Program-made: the position numbers and the translations under genes
Part shown: positions 31,834-40,179 of the stretch, piece after piece
Position numbering within the stretch: the first letter of the stretch is position 1
Layout: every line of letters starts with the position of its first letter
Source of the DNA: Microbacterium sp. SYP-A9085
Lineage (GTDB): Bacteria > Actinomycetota > Actinomycetes > Actinomycetales > Microbacteriaceae
DNA: 64,000 bases
Direction: 5' to 3'
Assembly (NCBI RefSeq): GCF_009649635.1
Contig: NZ_WJII01000001.1
Coordinates: forward strand, 124,001-188,000
Notes under the pieces: generated by a model
The model's database searches: none
The model's input: only the letters and a program-made list of their open reading frames with translations
Told to the model about the DNA's origin: nothing

Positions 31834-33944
31834 GAATGCCCATCGAACGCGCCCGTTCCCGCCGCCCGATCACGTGGGCGACCCTGGCCGGCGTCGTGCT
31901 GCTGCCGGTGCTCATCGGCGGCATCCTCACCGCCGCGCTCTACAACCCCGCCGAGCGGCTCGACGCCATGAGCGCCGCCATCGTCAACGCCGACCAGCCG
32001 GTCACCGTCGACGGCCGGACGGTGCCGCTGGGGCGTCAGCTGACCGCCGGTCTCGTGAAGGGCTCGGATGCCGTGCCCAGCAATCTGGACTGGACGATCT
32101 CGAACGCCCGGGACGCCAAGGCGGGCCTGGCCGATGGGACGTACCAGGCGGTCGTGACGATCCCGGAGGGCTTCTCCGCCGCGGCCGTCTCTCCCGGAAA
32201 GGAGCTTGCCGGGACCGATGTGCCCGCGCAGCAGGCGACGATCCACGTTCAGACGGCGCCGGATGCGCGGGTCATCGACGACGCCATCACCGCGCAGGTG
32301 ACGCAGGCGGCGGCATCCGTCCTCGGCTCCTCGCTGTCGTCGACGACGCTGCAGAACGTGTTCGTGAGCTTCACGACGCTCGGCGACCAGCTCGGCACCG
32401 CCGCGGACGGCGCGGCGACGTGGGCCGACGGCGCCCGCACCACGGCCGACGGTGCCCGCAGCCTCGCCGACGGGGTGCGGCAGCTGTCCACCGGGGCGGG
32501 GAGCCTCGCCGAGGGCGCCGACGGCATCGCGTCCGGTGTCACGACACTGTCCGCCGGAGCGTCGGGATGGGCCGCGGGCGCGCACAAGGCCGCCGAGGGC
32601 CTCGGCACCTGGGCCGACGGCGCCCGCACCCTGGCGGGGACCACGACGCAGCTGGCCGGCAGCCTCTCGACGATCGCCGACGGCCTGTCCCAGACCCCGC
32701 AGATCCCGCAGCAGGTGGTGGATGCCGCGCACCGGCTGGCCGCGAACAAGGACACGGTGAGCGCGTCCATGACCGACCTGACTCAGAAGCTGGCCGCCGC
32801 GGCCGCCGACTGCAGCACCCAGGGCGGGTCGGCCCAGCTGTGCGCGACGCTCACCCAGCTCTCGACCGGCGCGCAGACCTCGCTGCCACAGGTGACCGCG
32901 GTCGTCGACAACGCGGATGTCATGGCGCAGGCGGTGGACGGACTGAGCCGGCTGCCGCAGGCGGCGCGCGGGCTGTCGCAGATCTCCGGCGGCATGACGC
33001 AGGTGGCCGGCGGCATGACCGGCCTTGCCGGCGGGGCGACGGATGCCGCGGCCGGCGTCGCGAGGCTCGCCGGCGGCGCGTCATCGCTGTCCGGCGGCGC
33101 CGCGCGGGCCGCGGCGGGCGCCTCGCAGTGGGCGGGCGGCGCGCGCGCGTGGGCGGACGGCGCGGCAGCGTCCGCGGACGGCACCGGGACGCTCGCCGGC
33201 GGCACCGGCACACTCGCCGACGGCGCGGACGATATAGCGTCGGGGTTGCGCACCGCCTCTGACGCCCTGCCGTCGTTCACCGACCAGCAGGCGAAGAGCC
33301 TCGCCTCGGTTGTCGCCGACCCGGTGGCGGCGACGGGCCTCGGCGACAGCATGTTCGGTGCCGCGGCGATTCCGCTGCTGGCGATGCTCGCGCTGTGGTT
33401 CGGGGGGCTCGGATCGTTCGTGGCGCTGCAGGCGGTGTCCCGCCGGGCCCTGACATCCCGCCGCCCGTCGGCCCTGCTGGCCCTGCGCGCGCTCGCGCCG
33501 GCGGCCGCGATCGGCGCCGTCCAGGGACTGCTCGTGGCCGGCGTCGTGCAGCTCGCGGCATCCTACGACTGGGGCACCTGGGCCGTGTTCGCTGCCGTGT
33601 GCGCGGTCGCCGGCGTCGCTTTCGCGGCCGTGAACCAGGCGCTCGTGGCCGTGTTCGGCGGTGCCGGGCGATGGCTGGCGGCCGTCGTGGGCGTGCTCGC
33701 GGTCGCCACCGGGGTGGTCTCCACGGTGCCCGCGGCCCTCGTCGCCGTCGCCGCGGTGCTGCCGACCGCACCGGGACTGACCGCGGGCCTTGCCGTGCTG
33801 ACCGGCTCCGCGGGCCTCGGCGCCGGGATCGCAGGGCTCGTGATCTGGGCGTTGCTCGCGTTCGCCGCGACGGTCGTGGCGGTCGTGCGACGGCGGACGA
33901 CGAGCGTGAAGGCGCTGCTGCAGGACCTGCCGGCCGCGGCGTAG
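31830..33944 (+). CDS. YhgE/Pip family membrane protein
   Basis: A 704-residue protein. An N-terminal helix (ITWATLAGVVLLPVLIGGILTAAL) is followed by an extracellular region with YNPAERLDAMSAAIVNADQPV and long Ala/Gly-rich coiled repeats of the type L-A-D-G-A-x-x-L (about 195-310 and 390-490), then about six C-terminal helices. This is the YhgE/Pip layout (phage infection protein relatives, also linked to type VII-like and lipid export loci). The ATG overlaps the MMPL stop (ATGA), so the two probably form one export complex. Confidence 0.88.
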   Translation: MRMPIERARSRRPITWATLAGVVLLPVLIGGILTAALYNPAERLDAMSAAIVNADQPVTVDGRTVPLGRQLTAGLVKGSDAVPSNLDWTISNARDAKAGLADGTYQAVVTIPEGFSAAAVSPGKELAGTDVPAQQATIHVQTAPDARVIDDAITAQVTQAAASVLGSSLSSTTLQNVFVSFTTLGDQLGTAADGAATWADGARTTADGARSLADGVRQLSTGAGSLAEGADGIASGVTTLSAGASGWAAGAHKAAEGLGTWADGARTLAGTTTQLAGSLSTIADGLSQTPQIPQQVVDAAHRLAANKDTVSASMTDLTQKLAAAAADCSTQGGSAQLCATLTQLSTGAQTSLPQVTAVVDNADVMAQAVDGLSRLPQAARGLSQISGGMTQVAGGMTGLAGGATDAAAGVARLAGGASSLSGGAARAAAGASQWAGGARAWADGAAASADGTGTLAGGTGTLADGADDIASGLRTASDALPSFTDQQAKSLASVVADPVAATGLGDSMFGAAAIPLLAMLALWFGGLGSFVALQAVSRRALTSRRPSALLALRALAPAAAIGAVQGLLVAGVVQLAASYDWGTWAVFAAVCAVAGVAFAAVNQALVAVFGGAGRWLAAVVGVLAVATGVVSTVPAALVAVAAVLPTAPGLTAGLAVLTGSAGLGAGIAGLVIWALLAFAATVVAVVRRRTTSVKALLQDLPAAA

Positions 33945-33947
33945 TCG

Positions 33948-34094
33948 TCAGTGGCGGGCGCGAGCGTGCCCGGGTGCGCCGGCCACGCGGCTCCAGTCGG
34001 TCGGGACCGGCCGGTAGCCGTCGCGGCGGAGCTCGACGACGGTCGCCACGATCCCCCAGATCGCGAGGGCTCCCAGAACGATGACGATGATCAT
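33948..34094 (-). CDS. 48-residue single-span membrane protein
   Basis: A small ORF: MIIVIVLGALAIWGIVATVV, then ELRRDGYRPVPTDWSRVAGA and PGHARARH. One N-terminal membrane helix and a basic tail are clear, and the codon bias matches neighbours. Similar tiny proteins are common in Microbacteriaceae and are often missed by length cut-offs. The function is unknown. Confidence 0.7.
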   Translation of the reverse strand: MIIVIVLGALAIWGIVATVVELRRDGYRPVPTDWSRVAGAPGHARARH

Positions 34095-34166
34095 GGCAGA
34101 AACACTACGATCGATGTAAACTAGCCACGAGTGGCAGAATGGACACTGTTCGATCGAATTCTGCCA
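34094..34166. promoter_or_regulatory. GlxA-type regulator operator region
   Basis: TGGCAGAAT (34132-34140) and ATTCTGCCA (34158-34166) form a perfect 9-bp inverted repeat, and TGGCAGAA recurs at 34094. These lie just upstream of the AraC-type gene and are likely its autoregulatory sites. Confidence 0.6.
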
Positions 34167-34187
34167 ATCCATGGAGAGGGAGCCGGG

Positions 34188-35153
34188 ATGAAGACGGTCG
34201 CCTGCGTGATCGATGAGGGATTCGCGCCGTTCGAGTTCGGCGTCGTGTGCGAGGTGTTCGGCCTGGATCGCCGCGACGACGGCATCCCGGGCTTCGATTT
34301 CCATGTCGTCGCCCCCGATCCCGGTGCGGTGCGGTCGAAGCTGGGGTTCTCCGTCAACGTCGACGAGGATCTCTCGTTCGCCTACACCGCGGACCTCGTG
34401 ATCTTCTGCCCACCGCTGCGCGAGTCGTGGGCGCACATCGACCCCCGGCTCGTCGACCTGGCACGGGATGTCGTCGCCCGCGGCGCCTGGACCATGAGCG
34501 TGTGCACCGGGGCGTTCATCCTGGCCGCCGCCGGGGTGCTGGACGGTCGCCGCGCGACGACGCACTGGATGTACGCGCGGGACCTCGCCGCGATGTATCC
34601 CCTGATCGACGTCGACCCGGACGTGCTGTTCGTGCAGGACGGCCGGATCATCACGAGCGCCGGCACGGCGGCCGGGATCGACGCGTGCCTGCACCTGTTG
34701 CGCATCGAGCTGGGTGCCGAGCTGACGAACCGCATCGCGAAGCGCATGGTGGTGCCGCCGCAGCGCGACGGCGGGCAGGCGCAGTACATCGATCGCCCGC
34801 TGCCGGACACCGGGGGCGACGCGCTCACCGAGGTCGCGGCCTGGGCACTGGACAACCTAGGCGACGAACTGCCCGTCGACGATCTCGCGCGGCGCGCGCA
34901 CATGTCGCCGCGCACTTTCGCGCGGCGGTTCCGTGCCGAGTTCGGCGCGTCGCCGGCATCCTGGCTCACCCGTCAGCGCGTGATACAGGCGCAGCGGATG
35001 CTGGAGACCACCGACCTGGGCCTGGAGCGGATCGCGGCGGAGTGCGGGTTCGGCTCCGCCGCGGTGCTGCGGCAGAACTTCGCGCGGGTCCTCGACACGA
35101 CGCCGACCGCGTATCGCGCGCGGTTCACGTGCCGGGTGCCCGTGACGGCGTGA
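34188..35153 (+). CDS. GlxA family transcriptional regulator (PfpI + AraC)
   Basis: A 321-residue two-domain protein. Residues 1-180 form a DJ-1/PfpI-like domain with MSVCTGAFILAAAGVLDGRRATTHWMY (the nucleophile-elbow Cys in VCTG is retained). Residues 215-321 carry two AraC helix-turn-helices: PVDDLARRAHMSPRTFARRFRAEFGASPASWL and GLERIAAECGFGSAAVLRQNFARVLDTTPTAYR. AGAGGGAG precedes the ATG. The target gene is unknown; probable operators lie directly upstream. Confidence 0.92.
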   Translation: MKTVACVIDEGFAPFEFGVVCEVFGLDRRDDGIPGFDFHVVAPDPGAVRSKLGFSVNVDEDLSFAYTADLVIFCPPLRESWAHIDPRLVDLARDVVARGAWTMSVCTGAFILAAAGVLDGRRATTHWMYARDLAAMYPLIDVDPDVLFVQDGRIITSAGTAAGIDACLHLLRIELGAELTNRIAKRMVVPPQRDGGQAQYIDRPLPDTGGDALTEVAAWALDNLGDELPVDDLARRAHMSPRTFARRFRAEFGASPASWLTRQRVIQAQRMLETTDLGLERIAAECGFGSAAVLRQNFARVLDTTPTAYRARFTCRVPVTA

Positions 35154-35272
35154 CGGCACGCCGCCCCGATTCTGGGCCGCATTCCTGCACGAACGCCCGC
35201 ACAGATCCGCCCCGACCGCAGACATCCGCCCCAAACGCGCGAAGGGGACGGCCCGGGGAGAAGGGCGACGCG

Positions 35273-36283
35273 TCAGTTGGTCAGGCCGCTGTACGCGTGC
35301 AGGCCCTTGAAGAACACGTTGACGACGGCGAAGTTGAACAGCACCGCGGTGAAGCCGATGATCGACAGCCACGCCGACCGGGTGCCGCGCCAGCCGCGCG
35401 TCGCGCGGGCATGGATGTACCCGGCGTACAGCACCCAAATCACGAACGTCCAGACTTCCTTCGTGTCGAAGCCCCAGAACCGGCCCCACGCGTCGTTCGC
35501 CCAGATGGATCCGGCGATCAGCGTGAACGTCCAGAAGATGAATCCGACGATCGCGAACCGGTAGGCCAGCGACTCGAGCGTGTCCGAGCTCGGCAGCGTG
35601 CGCAGGAATCCCCAGCCCCGCACCGGCGCACCGTCGGCCGTGAGCACCTTCCGCTCATGCCGCGACTGCAGCAGCTGCAGCAGGGACAGCCCGAACGTCA
35701 GCGCGAAGAACGCCGTCGCGAGCGAGGCGACGAACACGTGGATGACGAGCCACGGCGACTTCAGCGGGTCGGCCAGCGGCGCCACCTGCACGTAGAACGC
35801 GAAGATGGAACCGCCCAGCAGCAGCACCACGAGCCCCGTGATCAGGGCGCCGAGGAACCGCAGATCGTACCGGAACAGCACCGCGAGGAACACGGCGACC
35901 ACGAGCATGGTGCCGGTCAGCGCGAACTCGTACATGTTCGCCCACGGCACCCGCCCGGCCGCGACGCCGCGCAGCACGTCGGCGCCGATGTGGAAAAGGA
36001 ACGCCAGCCAGGTCAGCGACGTCCCGATGCGCGCGAACACCGGCCGCACGCGCTGCGACGGCGCGACCACGAGCGACGCGGAGCCTCCCGCGCGCACGCC
36101 GGCCACGGCGTCGCCCCCGCCCGCGGCCACGAGTTCGCGATCGCGCACGGCGGCGGCATCCTTCGCGTCCAGCGCTTGAGAGGAGCGGCGCGCGAGGTCG
36201 ATCGTGTAGAAGATGAACGCGAGCGCGTAGATGGCCACGGCCGTCCAGACGAGCAGCACGGAGACCTGGTCGAGCGAAGGCAT
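35273..36283 (-). CDS. ccsB: Cytochrome c biogenesis protein CcsB (ResC)
   Basis: A 336-residue haem-handling membrane protein of System II. About eight helices; SPWLVIHVFVASLATAFFALTFGLSLLQLL carries one of the conserved His residues, and GSIWANDAWGRFWGFDTKEVWTFVIWVLYAGYIHARATRGWRG is the WWD-type haem-binding loop. It pairs with ResB to attach haem to apocytochromes c. It has its own TAGACT box in the end of resB. Confidence 0.94.
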   Translation of the reverse strand: MPSLDQVSVLLVWTAVAIYALAFIFYTIDLARRSSQALDAKDAAAVRDRELVAAGGGDAVAGVRAGGSASLVVAPSQRVRPVFARIGTSLTWLAFLFHIGADVLRGVAAGRVPWANMYEFALTGTMLVVAVFLAVLFRYDLRFLGALITGLVVLLLGGSIFAFYVQVAPLADPLKSPWLVIHVFVASLATAFFALTFGLSLLQLLQSRHERKVLTADGAPVRGWGFLRTLPSSDTLESLAYRFAIVGFIFWTFTLIAGSIWANDAWGRFWGFDTKEVWTFVIWVLYAGYIHARATRGWRGTRSAWLSIIGFTAVLFNFAVVNVFFKGLHAYSGLTN

Positions 36284-36287
36284 GGGG

Positions 36288-38021
36288 TCAGTCTACGCTC
36301 GGGCTCGTCACGGCCGGCTGGACGCCGGACGAGGCCTCGAGGGCGTCGCCGTGCTTCTGCGCGAGGGCGTCGACGGCCCCGCCGAGGGTTGGGTCCTCGC
36401 CGCGGGCCAGCCCCGCGTACTCGAGCGTCAGCACCGTGCCGTCGGCGCGCGCCTTCACCCACATCCGGCGGCGCGGGACGAACAGGGCCAGCATCAGGCT
36501 CACCAGCGCCAGCGCCGCAAATCCCAGCACCCACGGGCCGGACGCGTCGTGGTGGATCGACAGCGAGACGAACCGCTTCACGGACTGCGAGGAGTCCTTG
36601 GCCGGCTGCGGCGACGCGTCGTCGAACGTGATGCTGCCCAGGTGCGCCGGGAGGTCGGCGGTCTGCCCGGGCGCCAGCTCGATCGACGCGGTTCCCGTGG
36701 TCCTGCCGGTCAGCTGCGTCATCCCGGACGTGTCCAGCGCGTACACCGAGCGCGGGATGCCGTCGTTGATGCCGAGATCGCCCTCGTACACGTCGAGGGT
36801 CAGCACCGGGTTGACCAGCGCCGGGTAGGCGGACGTGAAGGCGCCGGACCTGTTCTCGAACTGCGTCGGGTAGAAGAACGCGACCATGCCCAGCTGCTTC
36901 GCGAGTCCGTCGGGCACCTTGATCACGCCGAGGGACGTCATGTTGTTGTCCTGCGGCAGGAACGGGATGCTGTCGTGGAACACGACCTGACCTGCGGGGT
37001 TGCGCACCGTGACGGTGGGGGCGTATCCGTTGCCCATCAGGTAGACGCGCTCGCCCGCTATCGACAGCGGGTGGTTCACGAGGATCCTGTCGTCGACGGC
37101 CTTGTGCCCGGGGAGGGTCGTGGTCAGGTGCGCGACGAAGTCGCCGGCCTGACCGGAGGTCTGGTACGTGACGTCGAAGCGGTCCAGCCGCATCGTGTAC
37201 GGGATCAGCGCATCCGGATCGACGAACCGGCCGGGGTTGAACGACGAGTAGTCGGTGCCCACCGAGTTCACGAACGTCGTGCCCTGCACAATCACGCGCT
37301 GGCCCGTGTACGTGAAGCCGCCGCCGACGCCGACGGCGATCAGCACGCCGAGCAGGGCGATGTGGAACAGCAGGTTGCCGGTCTCGCGCAGGTAGCCGCG
37401 CTCGGCGGACACCGAGAACGCACCCCGCCCGTCGTACCGCTGCACGCGGTAACCGCCGGCGCGCAGCTGCGCTGTCGCGACGTCGATGGCACGGGATGCC
37501 GCGGCCTCGCCGTCCGCGCCGGGGGCCAGTTCCACGAGCGACGAGCGGTGGTCGGCGAGACGGGACAGCCGGGCCGGGGTGCGCGGCGGTCGGGCGCGCA
37601 GCGCCTTCAGGTGGTGCTTGACGCGCGGGATCACGCAGCCGATCAGGGAGATGAACAGGAGGATGTAGATCGCCGAGAACCACGCGGACGTGTACACGTC
37701 GAACAGCTGCAGCTTGTCCAGCACCGGCGCCATGGACGGGTTGTCCTGGAAGTACTTCGTGACACCGTTGGGGTCGGCCGAGCGCTGCGGCACTATCGAG
37801 CCGGGGACGGCGGCGATGGCCAGCAGCAGCAGCAGCACGAGCGCCGTGCGCATACTCGTCAGCTGGCGCCAGCCCCAGCGCAGCCAGCCGACGACCCCGA
37901 GCCGGGGCGAGACGATCTCGGCCGTGCCGTCGACGTGGTCGCTCGGGCGCAGCGGGTCGGCCGCGGCATCCGCCGCCTCGTCCGTCACCTCGTCCGTCGA
38001 GTCAGAGCGCGGGCGTGACAC
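36288..38021 (-). CDS. resB: Cytochrome c biogenesis protein ResB (Ccs1)
   Basis: A 577-residue System II protein. The N-terminal cluster of helices includes RWGWRQLTSMRTALVLLLLLAIAAVPGSIVPQR, the ResB signature; ETGNLLFHIALLGVLIAVGVGG holds a conserved His; a large extracytoplasmic beta domain and a final helix (GPWVLGFAALALVSLMLALFVPRRRMWV) follow. It acts with CcsB. It overlaps the ccdA stop by 20 bp. Confidence 0.94.
   Translation of the reverse strand: MSRPRSDSTDEVTDEAADAAADPLRPSDHVDGTAEIVSPRLGVVGWLRWGWRQLTSMRTALVLLLLLAIAAVPGSIVPQRSADPNGVTKYFQDNPSMAPVLDKLQLFDVYTSAWFSAIYILLFISLIGCVIPRVKHHLKALRARPPRTPARLSRLADHRSSLVELAPGADGEAAASRAIDVATAQLRAGGYRVQRYDGRGAFSVSAERGYLRETGNLLFHIALLGVLIAVGVGGGFTYTGQRVIVQGTTFVNSVGTDYSSFNPGRFVDPDALIPYTMRLDRFDVTYQTSGQAGDFVAHLTTTLPGHKAVDDRILVNHPLSIAGERVYLMGNGYAPTVTVRNPAGQVVFHDSIPFLPQDNNMTSLGVIKVPDGLAKQLGMVAFFYPTQFENRSGAFTSAYPALVNPVLTLDVYEGDLGINDGIPRSVYALDTSGMTQLTGRTTGTASIELAPGQTADLPAHLGSITFDDASPQPAKDSSQSVKRFVSLSIHHDASGPWVLGFAALALVSLMLALFVPRRRMWVKARADGTVLTLEYAGLARGEDPTLGGAVDALAQKHGDALEASSGVQPAVTSPSVD
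36290..36295 (-). promoter_or_regulatory. -10 box of ccsB
   Basis: TAGACT (minus), overlapping the resB stop, ends 6 nt before ATG 36283. Confidence 0.45.
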
Positions 38022-38745
38022 CGGCGATCACCCCCTGCAGCTGGACCATGAGCACTCCCCACACCCCGGTGACCATGAGCACGCCGAGGACGATCAGCAC
38101 GGCGCCGCCGACGAGATTGACGGCGCGGATGTGGCGGCGCAGGAACGCCACCGAACGGGTCGCCCAGCCGAAGCCGAGCGCTATCAGCAGGAACGGGATG
38201 CCGAGGCCCAGCGAGTACGCGAGGCCCAGCACGGCGCCGCGGGACGCGGAGGCGCCGTTCAGGGACATGTTCATGATGACGGCCAGCGTCGGGCCGATGC
38301 AGGGGGCCCAGCCGACCCCGAGCGCGAGGCCCAGCAGCGGTGCGCCGGCAAGGCCCAGTCCGCCGCGGACCTGCGGCTTGAACGTGCGCTGCGCGACGCC
38401 GAACACGCCCACGAAGACGAGGCCGAGGAGGATGATCACGGCGCCCATGATGCGGGTGATCGGGTCCTTGTACCGCAGGAAGAACAGGCCGACCGAGCCG
38501 CTGAGGACGTTCATCGCCATGAACACGACGGTGAACCCGGCGATGAACAGGACCACGCCCAGCACCAGGCGGCCGCGGGCCGGGGCATCCGCGGCATCCC
38601 GACGGGGGGCGACCGCGCCGCCGATGAACCCCAGGTATCCGGGCACGAGCGGGAGCACGCACGGGGACAGGAACGAGACGAGACCGGCCAGCACTGCGAT
38701 CGGGATGGCGACCCACAGCGCCCCGCCGGCGACGAGGTCGATCAC
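38002..38745 (-). CDS. ccdA: Thiol-disulfide transporter CcdA
   Basis: A 247-residue six-helix DsbD-core protein. LAGLVSFLSPCVLPLVPGYLGFIGG and LGVGWAPCIGPTLAVIM hold the two redox Cys residues (SPCVLP, APCIGP). It passes reducing equivalents across the membrane to TlpA/ResA. The GTG overlaps the tlpA stop. Confidence 0.95.
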   Translation of the reverse strand: MIDLVAGGALWVAIPIAVLAGLVSFLSPCVLPLVPGYLGFIGGAVAPRRDAADAPARGRLVLGVVLFIAGFTVVFMAMNVLSGSVGLFFLRYKDPITRIMGAVIILLGLVFVGVFGVAQRTFKPQVRGGLGLAGAPLLGLALGVGWAPCIGPTLAVIMNMSLNGASASRGAVLGLAYSLGLGIPFLLIALGFGWATRSVAFLRRHIRAVNLVGGAVLIVLGVLMVTGVWGVLMVQLQGVIAGVTPAL

Positions 38746-39347
38746 GATTCGCCCAGGGCGGTCTTGATGAGGGATGTCAGGATCGAGGCATCCGGCAGTG
38801 CGCCGACGATCCGGGCGGTGGGCCGGCCGTCCTTGCCGAGCACGACGGTCGAGGGGGTGGCGCTCAACGGCACGATGCTGGCGAACGCGGCGGTCACCGC
38901 CTTCGTGTCGACGTCGATCACGCTCGGGTACGTGACGTCGAACTCCGTCGCGAAGCTGCGCGCCGTGGCCGCCTGGTTGTACGTGTTCACGCCGAGGAAC
39001 GCGACATCCTGCCCCGCGAACTGCTGATACGCCTTCTCCAGCAGCGGCGCCTCCTGGCGGCACGGCGCGCATTCGGCGTACCAGAAGTTGACGACGGTGA
39101 CCTTGCCCGCGTAGTCGGTGCTGGAGACCGCGGCGCCGTCGTCGAGAGTGCCGGAGAAGTCCACCGCCGCCGGCCGGTCGCCGGGCGGGTACTCCTTCCA
39201 CTGGAAGTCGCCCGAGATGTAGCCCTTGTCGTTGCCGGCGCGGTACTGCTGCGCGAGGTCGTCGTTCGCGCCGGAGCACGCGGTGAGCGAGGCGGCGAGG
39301 ATCACGGCGGCGGCGAAGGCCGATGCGACCTTCAGGGCGTTGCGCAT
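38742..39347 (-). CDS. TlpA/ResA-type thioredoxin lipoprotein
   Basis: A 201-residue extracytoplasmic thiol-disulfide protein. A lipobox (SLTACSG) ends the signal peptide; the thioredoxin domain has VTVVNFWYAECAPCRQEAPLLEKAY with the CAPC active site and a cis-Pro in SATPSTVVLG. It keeps apocytochrome haem-binding cysteines reduced. Its start shares one base with the upstream phosphatase stop. Confidence 0.93.
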   Translation of the reverse strand: MRNALKVASAFAAAVILAASLTACSGANDDLAQQYRAGNDKGYISGDFQWKEYPPGDRPAAVDFSGTLDDGAAVSSTDYAGKVTVVNFWYAECAPCRQEAPLLEKAYQQFAGQDVAFLGVNTYNQAATARSFATEFDVTYPSVIDVDTKAVTAAFASIVPLSATPSTVVLGKDGRPTARIVGALPDASILTSLIKTALGES

Positions 39348-39976
39348 TACACGGCTCCCACATCGATGGATCCCGCGGCGGTCGCGGGTTCGGCATATCC
39401 CACTTCGACCCAGCGGTCGCCGTCGCGCTCGAAGCTGGTCACACTGGACAGCGCGCAGCGGCGGCGGCGGGGATCATGGCGGGCGGGCAGCCCGGCGATG
39501 TGCAGGTGGGCGACCCAGATCGGCAGCTGGTGGGAGACGATCACGGCGTCCCCCGCCTCGGTGCGGGTCCAGGCATCCCGCATCGCCGCCTCCATGCGCG
39601 CGATGACCTCGGCGTACGGCTCGCCCCAGCTCGGCAGGGCGGGGCGGCGCAGGTGCCGCCAGTTCAGCGGATTGACCAGGGCGCGCTTCATGCGGCGGCC
39701 CTCGAACACGTTCGTGGGCTCGATGACGCGCTCGTCGATGACCGGTTCGATGCCGAACAGCTCGGCGAACGGCTCTGCGGACTCTCGCGCGCGCTCCAGC
39801 GGTGAGGAGACCACCGCGGCGATGGGGCGGCTCAGGCCGCGGATGTACTCGGCGGCTTCGCGCGCCATCCGTCGACCGGAGGCGCTGAGCCGGTACCCGG
39901 GGAGTCGCCCGTAGAGCACGCGGCGGGGGTTGTGGACCTCCCCATGGCGCACGAGGTGGAGGCGATCGGCGGGCAC
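39347..39976 (-). CDS. Histidine phosphatase family protein
   Basis: A 209-residue phosphoglycerate-mutase-like enzyme. LHLVRHGEVHNPRRVLYGRLPGYRLS is the catalytic RHG motif, SSPLERARESAEP the second, and DAVIVSHQLPIWVAHLHI the second catalytic His. It heads the cytochrome c maturation operon, an arrangement common in actinobacteria, though its role there is not known. The GTG follows TACAAT by 6 nt. Confidence 0.92.
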   Translation of the reverse strand: MPADRLHLVRHGEVHNPRRVLYGRLPGYRLSASGRRMAREAAEYIRGLSRPIAAVVSSPLERARESAEPFAELFGIEPVIDERVIEPTNVFEGRRMKRALVNPLNWRHLRRPALPSWGEPYAEVIARMEAAMRDAWTRTEAGDAVIVSHQLPIWVAHLHIAGLPARHDPRRRRCALSSVTSFERDGDRWVEVGYAEPATAAGSIDVGAV

Positions 39977-39982
39977 CCGCCA

Positions 39983-39988
39983 ATTGTA
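39983..39988 (-). promoter_or_regulatory. -10 box of cytochrome c maturation operon
   Basis: TACAAT (minus) ends 6 nt before GTG 39976. Confidence 0.55.
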
Positions 39989-40045
39989 CGGTGACCCCGC
40001 TTCAGAGGGCGCTGAGAGCGCCCCTCGCTCCCCGAGCCCCTTCCC

Positions 40046-40179
40046 CGCGAGGCATCCCCCAAATCCGCGAGGCATCCCTTAGATCCGCGAGGCATCCCCC
40101 AAATCCGCGAAGTTCGGGGCTGCCTCGCGAAGTTCGGGGCTGCCTCGCGAAGTTCGGGGCTGCCTCGCGAGAGGCGGGG
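40046..40179. repeat. 20-bp repeat array, three copies plus three inverted copies
   Basis: Six consecutive 20-bp units each begin CGCGA. Units 1-3 (40046-40105) are CGCGAGGCATCCCCCAAATC (unit 2 with three changes). Units 4-6 (40106-40165) are CGCGAAGTTCGGGGCTGCCT, perfectly repeated. The second type is close to the reverse complement of the first (about 16 of 20 positions), so the array can fold into one long stem of roughly 60 bp. It follows the stop of the PLP-enzyme gene. Confidence 0.9.
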
